From the NCBI GenBank assembly GCA_964034945.1, contig OZ035961.1, positions 65,880,031 to 65,944,030 on the forward strand: 64,000 nucleotides of DNA. The letters run 5' to 3'. Below the pieces are notes generated by a model. That model had not been told where the DNA came from. It saw only the letters and a program-made list of their open reading frames with translations, and made no database searches. This DNA comes from Chrysopilus asiliformis. Its lineage: Eukaryota; Arthropoda; Insecta; Diptera; Rhagionidae. Shown piece after piece: positions 11,251-22,239 of this stretch. A program made the translations under genes and the position numbers. Every line of letters begins with the position of its first letter. The first letter of the stretch is position 1.

Positions 11251-12824
11251 TGGATAAAGCTGTGTTTTTTACTCTGAGCCACTTATTTATGAGAGAACTC
11301 TAACGTAAAACATACAAAATCAGGGAAAAGGATTTTATAAATATTTATATACCGTAAATACTTAAAATAGTCCGATTCATCTAAACACTGATCCCATCAC
11401 TCAAGTAACAGCTGTAATGTATCGAGACATTCACGAGAACTCATCGAGATTTACACAACCGTTGAGTACCGTGAATGCGCTCATTGTATTTCCGAAATTT
11501 TCTTGTCACACACCAGAACATGTAAATGTTTGATTGAGAATTGATTAGATTCCTTCATAAGTACCTAAAAGATGGGATGGATAGTCTTCTACCTGAGAAC
11601 TTCTTTCAAGAGTTAGTTTTTACTCTTGATGGGAATTCACATTAGGCGTGAAACCATTATATAATACGTACATATAGATACACTACTTCTCAATATCTGT
11701 ATATTCGTCCTGATTGGCAGCAAACCTGTGTACCGGAAAAACGATTTTTTTACAAATGATGAGTAAGGAAAATTTACGGAAATACATTCTTGACCCATGT
11801 AAAATTGTCGAGCAGAAAATGAAGTCGTAAGCCAAAGTCATCATCTATTAAGCTAGATTAACGAAAGGTGCCACCAAAATCGATTTTTTGCTAGAAACAG
11901 GCGGAGACCAAGGGGCGGAGGTACTAAAAGAACACAGACAACATTTTCGAATAAATATATACGAATGTACATGGCCTTCTTATACCCTGCGCATTTCATG
12001 CCATAACCCATTCATGTTTGCCTAAGACAACCTCCCAATAAATTGTGTGTTCACATCAGGAACGGTAAACGATCAAACTTAACTCCTTGAGACCAGGGTC
12101 TACAATTCGTGAGATACAGTTAGCAAAAATGTAATTAATAATTATTATAAAATATCTTTCACTACGGAAATTCGTTACGGTGAAATAAAAAGTTGCAGGA
12201 ATTGACATTTTCTTAATATTGTATCATCCATAGATTTTTTTAAATAACTGCGAAAGCTGCCATAAGCGGAAACTCATTAAATGACTCAGAAGACAAAGAT
12301 TTTTGTCCGGTTAAGTTGTTCGGTTAATAGAGAGGGAGAAAAAATATTTTATTTTGAAGGCATTGTATTAGTAATTTTAAATATAATTGTAGTACAACTC
12401 TCAATTTAAACCGAACAAATCAAAAATTCATACTACTACATTGAAAAAAATAATATCTATGAATATACACAAGGTGAGTTTTTTTTTTAAATGCCAGGCA
12501 TTTCTCTAGAAAACATTATAGAAGAAAATGCATGATAGAAGATAATCACTTTCTATAAAAGTTGTTAAGTATCTCTAGAGCATTCTAATAATGATATTGA
12601 ATGACCCCGAAACCCGTTATTTTTGAAGATATAAGCTATAATTATATTTTTTATATTGGAAGCCCTAGTTTTGAATCCAATATTTGATTAAAAAAAAACG
12701 TTTTTTTACTTTAAGAAAATCTTTCAAAAAATGCATAGTTTTCGAGCAATTAGTCAAAAAAGATTCATTGAATTTTTTTTATAGAATTTTATTCTATTCA
12801 TTTAATAAATGTTCAATAGGTCCA
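11251..12824. other. Non-coding, repeat fragments only
   Basis: 11420-11495 matches the end region of the MITE at 35388-36016 (ATTCACGAGAACTCATCGAG). About 12010-12330 resembles repeat H. The rest is AT-rich with no recognised feature. Confidence 0.5.
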
Positions 12825-12935
12825 GTGTTGTGCCGCGTAGTCTACGTGATGTAGACTACACCATTGTCTACGCGTAGACTATTACTGTAGACAATGGTCT
12901 ATTCTCTACGCGTAGGCAATGTAGACAATCAATAA
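12825..12935 (+). mobile_element. hAT-type 5' end with palindromic GTCTACGCGTAGAC array
   Basis: It starts CAGTGTTGTGCCG, identical for 13 bp to the hAT at 58127, and is followed by repeated GTCTACGCGTAGAC-like units in both orientations. A right end with ...CACTG was not found, so the element is truncated. Confidence 0.5.
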
Positions 12936-13237
12936 AATAACGGATAGCTGATTTAATTTTAAAATCTCATTTTCTTCAATTAATTTTAACATAATAAAGC
13001 ACAATTTCCAGGAAGCAATCGCCAAATGCTGTACATAAGAACTTCGGAGCAAACTTTAATGGCAATTCTAATTCTATGCATGCAATCTAAGCGGTTTTTT
13101 TTTAAATTTTTGCAAGTCATTTACTGTTTCAGTTTCTCCACTATTTATGGTTTTTAAGTTAAACACATTTCTAAAAAATAATTTACAAGTGCTTAGAAAT
13201 TTGGTTTTATATTTGTTCTTTTATCTGTGCCCTCTTA

Positions 13238-13553
13238 TGCCCGAGGTCTTCATATTTAGTTTTTCTGTCAGATAGCTATACCGCAGATAAAGATATATCG
13301 AAGATATCTTTAACTTCATGAAAATTCCAACTCGGTATAGCAACTCTCGAAATAAGGTTCCACAACTCCTGCACACTGGATACAATAAAACACCACCTTG
13401 ATACAAACTATCGTGACGTCACATAAAGAGGTATTTTCTATAATTGTGTGTTCTTATTAAAGGATTTTCGAAGTGAAAGGTACGATGCAACTTATCCGTT
13501 ATAGCTTTCGAGTAATTCACCACCTTTATATCTTGTTTCGCGAAGCAAAGAAC
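13238..13553. repeat. Partial duplicate of the left end of the Harbinger element
   Basis: It matches 13586-13911 almost base for base, apart from a short insertion in the second copy after TCTTTAACTT. It starts with the same TGCCCGAGGTCTTCA terminus, preceded by TTA. It is either the remains of an older copy into which the second copy inserted, or a tandem duplication. Confidence 0.75.
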
Positions 13554-13585
13554 CAAGACCCTCTACATACAAAGCCATGCACTAA

Positions 13586-14809
13586 TGCCCGAGGTCTTCA
13601 TATTTAGTTTTTCTGTCAGATAGCTATACCGCAGATAAAGATATATCGAAGATATCTTTAACTTGGGCATCTTCATGAAAATTCCAACTCGGTATAGCAA
13701 CCCTCGAAATAAGGTTCCACAACTCCTGCACACTGGATACAATAAAACACCACCTTGATACAAACTATCGTGACGTCACATAAAGAGGTATTTTCTATAA
13801 TTGTGTGTTCTTATTAAAGGATTTTCGAAGTGAAAGGTACGATGCAAATTATCCGTTATAGCTTTCGAGTAATTCACCACCTTTATATCTTGTTTCGCGA
13901 AGCAAAGAACCGAAGAAATCAATGAAATCGTGGTCGAAATAGTGACCTTAAATTTATAATCAAAAGCAGCATCACGGCTTGTTTCTAATCACGAAGGCTA
14001 TTGTTTTGAATGTTTTATTGTCCGATCGTGGCGCTGAAAGCACTTCTGTCAAATGGAAACGATTTTCGGATTTCTTGTATGGTGTTTGGGATTTTTATCA
14101 TATCAGGACCCAACGCCGCAATAACTTTTGAAACCTTAGCTACCACACGACCAGCGAGACTAGCCGAAACTTTTGAGAAATCAGCACACGTCCTTAAAAA
14201 ACAACCTGTCGCATAAAACCGTAAAGCCAACAATAGTTGATCTCTGGATGGCAGTCCTCTGCTTCTGAAAATATTTAATTGTTGTAATTATCTGGTATAA
14301 CAATAAATAACAAATTTCGTTTTTACCTATTATGATTAATACAGATTTCAGCTTCAACTCTAGGCAAAAGTGCTTGAAATGTTGCTTTTGTTAAGCGAAA
14401 TCTCATGACAAATTCACTTTCACTCCAAGTATCAAAATGATTCACCCTTATTTGCAGTACGTAGGGTCTTGAAATGATTGCTGGTTCATCACTGTCAGAG
14501 TCAAACAAAATATTCACTTCCATTAACGAATCCATAGGTTTTTTCATACATTTTAACTTTCCGATTTCAATATTTTAATTTTATTCTAAAACTGTCAACA
14601 ACTGCTTTAAAAAGGGAGTGGTGGCGCTGGGGTAAAAATATACACAAAATTTCAAGATATCTCGACCTCAGGCCAAGAGATAACTTTACCCGAGAGTTAT
14701 CTTTATCTCGATGTTTTTTGCTACGAAGATTTCCATTTTTTTAGATATACTTAGTATATCTCCCAATTGGTGTTATCCGCAGTATATCTGGGACTGAAGA
14801 CTTCGGGCA
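13586..14809. mobile_element. PIF/Harbinger transposon, TSD TAA
   Basis: The TIRs are TGCCCGARGTCTTCA at 13586 and its complement ending at 14809, flanked by TAA at 13583-13585 and 14810-14812. The 1224-bp element contains a two-exon minus-strand nuclease relic typical of Harbinger. The three-base TWA target is the hallmark of this superfamily. Confidence 0.85.
14015..14547 (-). pseudogene. Harbinger transposase (HARBI1-like) relic, two exons
   Basis: Exon 1 14547-14327 (ATG at 14547-14545) and exon 2 14264-14015 join across a 62-bp intron (GTAAAA...TTTTCAG) into 156 codons. Exon 1 contains FRLTKATFQALLPRVEAEI; exon 2 contains LLLALRFYATGCFLRTCADF followed by VSASLAGRVV, both strongly Harbinger-like (helix-turn-helix part of the nuclease). 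The frame stops at ...SATIGQ, where the family normally goes on to the first catalytic Asp, so the DDE core is lost. Confidence 0.8.
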
Positions 14810-14812
14810 TAA

Positions 14813-15419
14813 GAGAGTTACTACCACATATACATGGCCAAGTAGGGTCGCTGATGAATTGTCTAACATGGTGCCGGCATGAAGTTTCCGAATTTTCTTG
14901 CGGTTCTTTATCAATTAGGTTCCTATATTATCGTTTAAATAAATTTGGAGGGAATGAAAATGAAAACAAAAAGCATTTTCGTTATTTTATGATTTTTATT
15001 TGAAATCAAAACAAATTTACATATAATGGAAAAAAAATTGAGTACCTATGGAATTCAAAAATATATCGTCAGCTTAAACCGAAATTATGCTTGAGCAAAA
15101 AAACCTTGTTAAATAATTTTAATTCTCATTTAAGGAAAACCGAGTTTTTTTTAAATTAGGCTCAGTTTTCTTTAAATGAAACTCAGTTATCTTGAAATGG
15201 AAATTACAATGATTTAACAAGATTTTTCTGCTCTTCTGTAAAATTTGATATTTTGGACTTAGCACAATTTCACTTTAAGCTGATTAAAACAATCACTTTT
15301 TTATTGTAATAATGAATGACAATAACGGACAAAGTGGATTTGTATTTAGAATTACAGCACGGCACGTATTAAACGAACGAATCACAAAATTTACTACATC
15401 TCTATTAAATTAGTTCATG
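14813..15419. other. No recognised feature
   Basis: AT-rich, with short ORFs only. I found no TIR or tandem structure here. Confidence 0.4.
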
Positions 15420-15648
15420 TCTTTTTTTAAATGCTTTCTAGAACCATTTTCAACGAAAAAAAGTCATGGTACGATTTAAATAGGCATTTTCAGTCACTCC
15501 ATAAAATATCAATTGATCAAATTAATGTTTTTGATTTTATGAAATTATTTTTATTTTCCGATTGTAATTCGGAAATTTCATATAAAAGTTTTTCATTTAT
15601 AAAAACTTTTTTTTAACGTAAAGTAAAACAATTAACAGTGTGTCAAAC

Positions 15649-16369
15649 CATTGCCTCCTATAACACAAGGCCGCAATATTTCAAAGAGCTTTATTATGAC
15701 GTCACATCAGCGGTAAAGCTTTTTTGGATGTTCCTATGCAATTCAAATGGGGACAAACGAAAATTCGATTTTATTGGCTCATATCTCGGATACTATTCCT
15801 TTGCAGAAAAAACTGTTTTCACTTTCCTATAGAATATTCGATTTTTTTGCTTTCAGTCATATGCCTTAGTTACCAAAGGCCAACAGAAAAAAAGTTATCG
15901 AACAAAATCTTACCAAAGGTGTGATTTTTCGTTTTCTCTTCACGTCGCTCTCCACTCCTACTCCCCATCTAAAATCATATAAGGCCCTATTCCAGGATCC
16001 GATACGAATGATTCGGATCGTAAACTCAATGTTGTTGTTAGTGTTTTATACCAACAACAACATTGAGTTTACGATCCGAATCATTCGTATCGGATCCTGG
16101 AATAGGGCCTATAGATTTGGGTTTTCGCAAATAATTTAATTGATACATATTCGACATGATTGGGATATGAACCAAACGACAGATAATTACATTGAGTATA
16201 ATAGTGCGTAAGTCAATTTGTTGTCGCATTAATAGTTTCCGAGATATGAGCCAATAAAATCGAATTTTCGTTTGTCCCCATTTGAATTGCATAGGAACAT
16301 CCAAAAAAGCTTTACCGCTGATGTGACGTCATTTTTAGATATTGTGGCCTTGTGTTATAGGAGGCAATG
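15649..16369. mobile_element. Foldback transposon, about 150-bp arms, 7-bp TSD GTCAAAC
   Basis: The arms 15649-15800 and 16230-16369 are inverted (CATTGCCTCCTATAACAC start), each containing TGACGTCA. It is flanked by GTCAAAC at 15642-15648 and 16370-16376; because the terminal C/G is ambiguous the duplication is 5-7 bp. An unoccupied version of the target exists at about 54563 in another copy of repeat A. The interior holds a second, nested hairpin. Confidence 0.8.
15982..16110. mobile_element. Nested perfect hairpin, 56-bp arms
   Basis: AGGCCCTATTCCAGGATC at 15982 is mirrored exactly at 16110, giving a 56-bp stem and a loop of under 20 bp. The flanks are ATA on both sides, a possible 3-bp TSD, and the start resembles the MITE at 39678 (CAGCCCTATTCC). 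Confidence 0.7.
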
Positions 16370-17040
16370 GTCAAACCCAAAAATAACCCCTGGATTAGAG
16401 CAATGTCGACAGAGCTTTGAAAGGTCTCGGGCAGCCACTACCACTGACAAGCGATTTACGTGCTTATATGGCTTGTTCTTATAGCCCAGTTCAAACTTTG
16501 TTCAAAGCTCTTTTTGGTATTTTTTGGTTTACATTCAAAATAGGTTTGATAACGGAAAACTTTTACATGACATTTCTGAATCACAATCGGAAAATTAAAA
16601 TAATTTCATAAAAACCAAAATATGGAATGACTATTTAAATAGCCATAAACCGTATTACTTGTTGTTTTTATTCCCTGAAAACATATTAAACATTACATTG
16701 TGTTATTACACCGAATAAAGAAACAACCATGTCGAAAATGCGTGTCGTCTTTTGAGGCAGCACCCTTCAACATATTCAGCAGTGTAATTTTTTCGCAACA
16801 CGAAATATGCTACCACTTCAGTCATTGTCCACATGCCGACTGAAGTAATAATGCCTCTTGCATAAACAGTCCTGCTTCGAACTCAGCAAAGCTCCATGAT
16901 ATGCAAAATACACAAGTAGAAGTAGAACGGTTTATACGGAAAAGTGAAATAGATTATGTCTTTCATATACGAAAATTACAGAAAATTAATACTAATTTTG
17001 TGGGCGTATTTGATGTACTGTAATTTTCTATGGTGTACGA

Positions 17041-17371
17041 ACATTGCACAAAGGTTTTGGTATTGTCAACCCAGATTTTTTTCTAAAAATTTCGTTGGCA
17101 CCCCCACGACGCAACGTCGAATTTAGAATTTTGCCTAAAAAATACGTCGTCATGTGTGTCACTCCATGTAAATACCTGGTCGCTAAATTTTTCGACGTCA
17201 AACTTGACGCCGCAGTCGCAGTCACAGTCGACTTTGCAGACCTATGTGTTTCAGTATTTACTATAGATAGAAACCAAATGCGTTTTCCATATACCTACGG
17301 TAAAGTAAAAAGCTGCGCTAGTGGAAGATTTTCTGACGAAATCGGAATTCCTTTTTATACCCGTATGGTGA
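17041..17371. other. Open but non-genic stretch
   Basis: An open frame runs 17044-17409 but has no recognisable domain and ends within repeat B, so I do not call it a gene. Confidence 0.4.
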
Positions 17372-18430
17372 AACCAAAGGGTATATTAACTTTGCCTTAC
17401 CGTTTGTAACTAGGGATGCCAACGATATATCGATGTTTGCGAAACATCGAGGTTTCGTTAAAAAATATCGAGTTTTAACCTCGATGTTGAACAGGTCGAT
17501 ATTTCGAGGTATCGATGTTGTTATCCACGATGTTGAAAAAGCCGATATATCGAAGTATCGATGTTGTCCGCGATGTTAGAACATTACTCTTCATAAAATT
17601 AGTAGAGAAACTAATTTTAGCTGATTTAATATAGCCACTCTACTTAAAGATTTGTTTCAAATTTTCTTTGCTATCAATTTTCGGTTTCATCTTTCTACAA
17701 GATTTCGCAAAAAATACCAGAGCTAGCCATGAAATTTTACAGAGAAGTTTGGTCCTGATGTGGAAATCCGTTAACCGGAAGTAACTAAAACGGCGGCTTT
17801 TTAAAAACTATGCGGTTTTTTACGATTTATTCCGAAACTAACCATTTTCCAGTAGTCTTATGTATTACAAAACTTGGAGACAATAAAATTTGCTACATTT
17901 GTGTCTTTTACTAGAACTCCGTTATGAAGATATGCCGGTATTTCAAAAAAAATAGTTTTTTGCGAATATCTCGAAAACTAACGGGTTTTTGGTGGTTCAA
18001 CGTATAAGAAGAATTAAAACCGTGTTAATTCTACCTGGGTGCACTCCACCCACAGTAGAGCATCCACCAGGTGGCTAAATTATTTATTAAATGTAACTTT
18101 TACAAAACATCGGAAAAACATCGAGGTATTGATGTTTTCAGGACGATGTTTTCTGACATCGATGTCGCCTTAAAAAAAACATCGATTTTCGATATATCGA
18201 TGTTGTATGAACGATGTTGCATCCCTATTTGTAACGCCAAGATCCCGTCATCACACACAGAAATGAATTACACCAGTGTGTTTAGAATGATAAAGAAAAT
18301 TGATTTTTGCCTGTCCGTCCGTCTGTCTGTCCGTCCGTCTGTGGCGCCGATTGCGGGCGCACGGATTGAGCTAGAGACTTGAAATTTTGCGCAGATCCGT
18401 TTTTCGTAAAATGCGAGGCCAAGTTCGTTC
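17372..18430 (+). repeat. Repeat B (DINE/HINE-like), 5' part, split by a hAT
   Basis: It starts with a self-complementary end (TATACCC...GGGTATA around GTATGGTGAAACCAAA), then GCCTTACCGTTTGTAACG, then a (GTCY)n tract at 18310-18340 and GATTGCGGGCGCACGGATT. This order (hairpin end, GTCY microsatellite, later 3' stem-loop) is like Helentron-associated DINE-1/HINE elements. The hAT at 17411-18227 interrupts it. Confidence 0.6.
17411..18227. mobile_element. hAT element with ATCGAT-type subterminal array, TSD TTTGTAAC
   Basis: The ends are TAGGGATGCCAACG and the complement of TAGGGATGCAACATCG; TTTGTAAC is duplicated at 17403-17410 and 18228-18235. Both ends are dense with TATCGATGTT, AACATCGA and AATATCGAG motifs. 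The core (17690-18000) derives from repeat H. No transposase is present. Confidence 0.85.
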
Positions 18431-18745
18431 ATTCCAGACATAATGTACATAATGTACCGAGCTTCCCGAATTCATATTAAAGTACCATAATTCACCACTT
18501 GTGACATCTCTGTTATGTCACCGTTTCGAACCGCGTCTGAAAGTAGAAACTAAACCTACTCTTCGCGGTGCGTTTGATCACCACGCAATTATAAACCAAC
18601 TCATATAAACCTATAGTTTCTACTACCATCTGTCACCGCGACGCGCCGGTTTGCGCGTAATTGCGGGACAGGCTTGACATTGAAGCTAGTTGTTTAGCCA
18701 TTGTACTGACTGTGAACTTCAAGAAGAGTTTGAAAAAAAGCGCAG

Positions 18746-19030
18746 ATGGATGAAGGAGTGGTTAAAAAAAGAAGTCAGTACACCCATGAACATTTGTTGA
18801 ATAACTTAAAAATAAGCGAACCAAGAGATTTTCATAATTTTTTACGTTTTGATGGAACTTTATTTAATGAACTGCTACAAATGGTTACGCATATAATTGG
18901 AAAAAAGGCTACTGTCATGCGAGATGCTATTCCTCCTAGTCAGCGTCTGTCAATCACGCTACGGCAACTTGCTACTGGAAATAGTTTTGAGGATTTAAAA
19001 TTTATGAGTTCTATATCTACTCAAGGATAA
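18746..19030 (+). pseudogene. PIF/Harbinger (HARBI1-like) transposase N-terminal fragment
   Basis: A 94-codon ATG-initiated frame with FHNFLRFDGTLFNELLQMVT and PPSQRLSITLRQLATGNSFE, the hallmark N-terminal region of Harbinger nucleases. It ends in STQG-stop, before the DDE domain. It is not the same family as the one at 14015 (clearly different sequence). TIRs were not found. Confidence 0.7.
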
Positions 19031-19099
19031 AAGCACGACCTACCTTTGTTTTCTGTGCCATGGTTAGGTATACTATCAGCGATATTTCATACAATACTG

Positions 19100-19265
19100 A
19101 GCCAATATTGTGCAATATCGCCTTCAGACTATACAATAAAATCTTATTGTGCAATAAAAATCAAACCGATTTTGATTCCTTCAATATATTGCACAACCTT
19201 TCAATATTACCCCTAGACCGTCAATATATTGCACAATATTGAAATATTGCACAATAATATTGCAC
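19100..19265. repeat. Iterated ATTGTGCAATA / TATTGCACAAT motifs
   Basis: At least seven copies: the left ones as TTGTGCAATA, the right ones as TATTGCACAA, so the block can fold as a hairpin. The layout resembles the subterminal arrays of the hAT elements in this window, but no TIR/TSD pair was found. Confidence 0.55.
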
Positions 19266-20173
19266 GTCTAGGGTATAGAAAACACTTTTTTTAATAAAAA
19301 AAAAAATTACCCTATCTCGGAAATATAGTTTGAAATTAAGGCCATTTTATCATAATTTCGCTCAAACACTAAATTTTCACGTGGTTTCTGGAAACACAAA
19401 ATCAATATTTTCTTTCACCTTGTACACTTCATCCCACCACATGGCACAAATACAAACATATCGCTGCCAAACTGTTGACATTTCATCCATGGAAAAGCTC
19501 ATTGGAAGATTTTCTATTTCCCTTTATTTAAGACTGTTTTTGTTTTGTGAAATGCCTTGAAAATTTTTGTGAAATGCCTTGTTAGGGATATCTCAGACCA
19601 TATGAAAAATCCCGAAAGAAATTTTTTTTTGGGATATTAGAGAGTATATGATACGAGCTGGAGCAGAACTGCTTTTTACCACTTCTGAAGCGCTTTATTT
19701 CCTACTGGGTCTAAACATTTCTTTTCCGTCTCATAAATCAGACTACAGACGAAATGTTAATATAGGAATGGTTCTAAAATTGAAATATGTATATATGCAA
19801 AATCGTCCCTGCATACACAATACTCATTACACCGTTGCTCTTGCTATCACCCTTTTATGATTTGTTATTTTGAATTTGTACTAAGCCACAATATATACAT
19901 ATATGTTTGAACATGCTCTGGATTATAAGGCTTTTCGGATTTTAGAATTATAACCAATCTAAATTACTTTTATCGAAATATAAGATATTTATGCTCGCAT
20001 ACCTTTAATTGGCTAAGTTCTGGTCTTTTCATTAGTTTAATTAAAATTGATTATAATGTTTTACTCCAATTACATTTTAACCCAGAACGCCTGTTAGTTT
20101 TTTGTGCAAAAACTATTATTTAATTGTAAATATTGTACATGTATAGTTTAGATAACACGTTAAATAGGATTTA
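19266..20173. other. No recognised feature
   Basis: Several short frames (19330, 19648) without domains. No repeats with clear ends. Confidence 0.4.
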
Positions 20174-20181
20174 GTTATACC

Positions 20182-21435
20182 CAGTGTTGCCGAAAGCTCA
20201 AGAGCAAAATTCCCTATGTGTAGGTACAACACGTATGATTTTTCCCTACTTGGAGGGTCATTTTTCCCTACAGCAAAAACCATTGAATTTAAATTATGGA
20301 ATAGGAATGTACTATATAGGAATCTATATATGTATATAAAAATGGAAGTTTGTTGGTTGGTTGGTTGGTTTGAGATTACAAAACTCAAGAACTACTGGAC
20401 CGATTTTTAGGCGGTTTTTTACAAAATGATCTGTGTTGCCAGGAGCAGGTTTTTAGCTTTGTAGATCTTCAAAATTCTAAACGGAAGGTCCTGTAAGGAT
20501 AACGCAAATATCCTTTTTCCCGTTTTCCCCCGGAAAATTGGCATTATCGGGTATTTGGGGTCGCTAATTACGAATCTGATATTGGAATTTCAAAATTCGG
20601 AACAGAAGGTCCTGTAAGGTAACGCAAATATCCTTTTTCTCATTTTTCTCCGGAGAAATTGGTATTATGGGGTTTTTGGGGTCGCTGATCACGAATCCGG
20701 TATTACATTTTCAAAATTCGAAACGAAAGGTCATGTAAGGATAACATCTCTTCCCAAAACTTTTTAAGTTATTTATGGTTCTTTGGCATTCTAAAATTTA
20801 TACAAAAACCTTTTAGCTGCCAACGAAGGGTCTGCTCGCATAATATAAAATTAAGTCTCTAGCTAAATCCATGCGCCCGCAATCGGCGCCATAGACAGAC
20901 GGACGCACATGCTAAATTCAACTTTTTTTATCATTCTAAACACACTGGTGTAATTCATTTTTTTGTGTGATGACGGGATCTTAGCGTTACAAACGGTAAG
21001 GCAAAGTTAGTATACCCTTTGGTTTCACCATACGGGTAAAAAAAATTGAATTTTGCATGAACTTTGAATATCTCAAAAACGGTGCATCTTATCAAAAAAG
21101 TGCAAGAACAAAAATTATTTAGGATATGATTCTACATCAAACTCCCATACAACAAAATCCGATTGGAATAACTTTTAAAAAATTTTATTGAAAAGTTTGA
21201 CTTCAAAGTGGAATTTTGATACAACTGTTCGCCGTTCACTTAAACTTCGAACAATGCCATATCACCATACGGGTTTTCAGTAATTGCCAGATTAGCAATT
21301 ATAGCTTTTGTTATGTTTTTTTGTAAATATTGGAATTTCCCTACAAATAGATGAATTTTGAGAAAACTTCCCTACGCTTAATTTTAGGTAAAATTTCCCT
21401 ACTGTAGGGAAAAATCCCTACGTTCGGCAACACTG
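20182..21435. mobile_element. hAT element with CCCTAC array, TSD GTTATACC
   Basis: The ends are CAGTGTTGCCGAAAGC and the complement of CAGTGTTGCCGAACGT; GTTATACC is duplicated at 20174-20181 and 21436-21443. TTCCCTAC recurs near both ends, and CCCTACTGTAGGG (21398) is palindromic. The interior is made entirely of other repeats: a Helentron-like copy (20323-20838) and two segments of repeat B in opposite orientation (20850-21040, 21050-21320). A second copy of the same composite ends at 33831. Confidence 0.85.
20323..20838 (+). mobile_element. Helentron-associated (HINE-like) element, repeat C
   Basis: It starts TCTATATATGTATATAAAA, carries (GTTG)n, then the conserved ACTGGACCGATTTTTAGGCG, two to three units of the roughly 120-bp repeat with GGTCCTGTAAGGATAACGC, and ends GGGTCTGCT. 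The A/T-rich TCTATATATATAAAA start and the ...TCTGCTAGT end match the general form of HINEs; no Rep/helicase is encoded. Confidence 0.65.
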
Positions 21436-21443
21436 GTTATACC

Positions 21444-22239
21444 ATAGATTAGAGCAGGGTCGACAGAACTTTGAAAGTTCTCGGGTATCCACTACCGCTG
21501 ACAAGCGATTTACTGCGAGCCCGGTTCAAACTTTGTTCCAAGCTCTTTTTAGCATTTTTAGTTTTTTGTGTGTAACCGAAAACGAATAACCCAGAAATAC
21601 CCAAATCTAGGCATTCTAATTGGTTAGAAAAATCTTAAATTTTTGAGGTACAAAGAATGAACAAGCAATATGACCACAAAGGAATCTAATAAAAGTGAAA
21701 CAGAGAAAGAAATATACTATCAAAGATGAGAGCCGCAACGACGTTACCAGAGCAGAAAGATAAGAAATGCATTTTAATCTTCCACCAGCAATTAAATACA
21801 AATAGAAATTTAAAAAAAAATCTTTCTTTAAAAATAATTTATTTGAAAAAAAAAATAACGAAAACAAAACTTGCGAGAAATTAAGTCAAACCAAAAAATA
21901 AATAACATAGTCATTTCCTTGAAAATACTGTAAAAAATTGCGTATAAAAATTTAATTTTTTATCACCGGCTGTGACAACTTATTTCGCCTAATTTTAAAA
22001 AATGGTTATCTTCAAAACTTTCAAAATTTGTTTGGAAATTATAATCTACACAAAAACGTACATATTCATAAGTGTTGCACAGAGAGAATTTTATCCTTGA
22101 AATCCGATTTCTTCGACTTCTTATTAAAAAATTTTAAGATGAAGTATATTCTGATACGAATAAAAAATTGAAGGAACCACGCGATATCAAAATTCTTACA
22201 ACATTTAAAAAATGGCACATCCTTTATCGCTCTATAATA
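21444..22239. other. Repeat A fragment and AT-rich DNA
   Basis: 21444-21575 matches the repeat A end (AGAGCAGGGTCGACAG). The remainder up to 22239 is AT-rich with no recognised gene. Confidence 0.5.

Larger units (their letters stand above)
15420..17040. repeat. Repeat A, two adjoining partial copies
   Basis: 15440-15648 matches 54400-54570 in direct orientation; 16385-16900 matches 54700-54160 in reverse. The first copy is broken by the foldback 15649-16369. The family carries TGTTATTACACCGAATAAAG and ends near GAGCAATGTCGACAGAGCTT. No protein is encoded and the class is unknown. Confidence 0.5.

Noticed and set aside
17044..17409. 121-codon open frame
   Set aside because: Runs into the start of repeat B and shows no family similarity.
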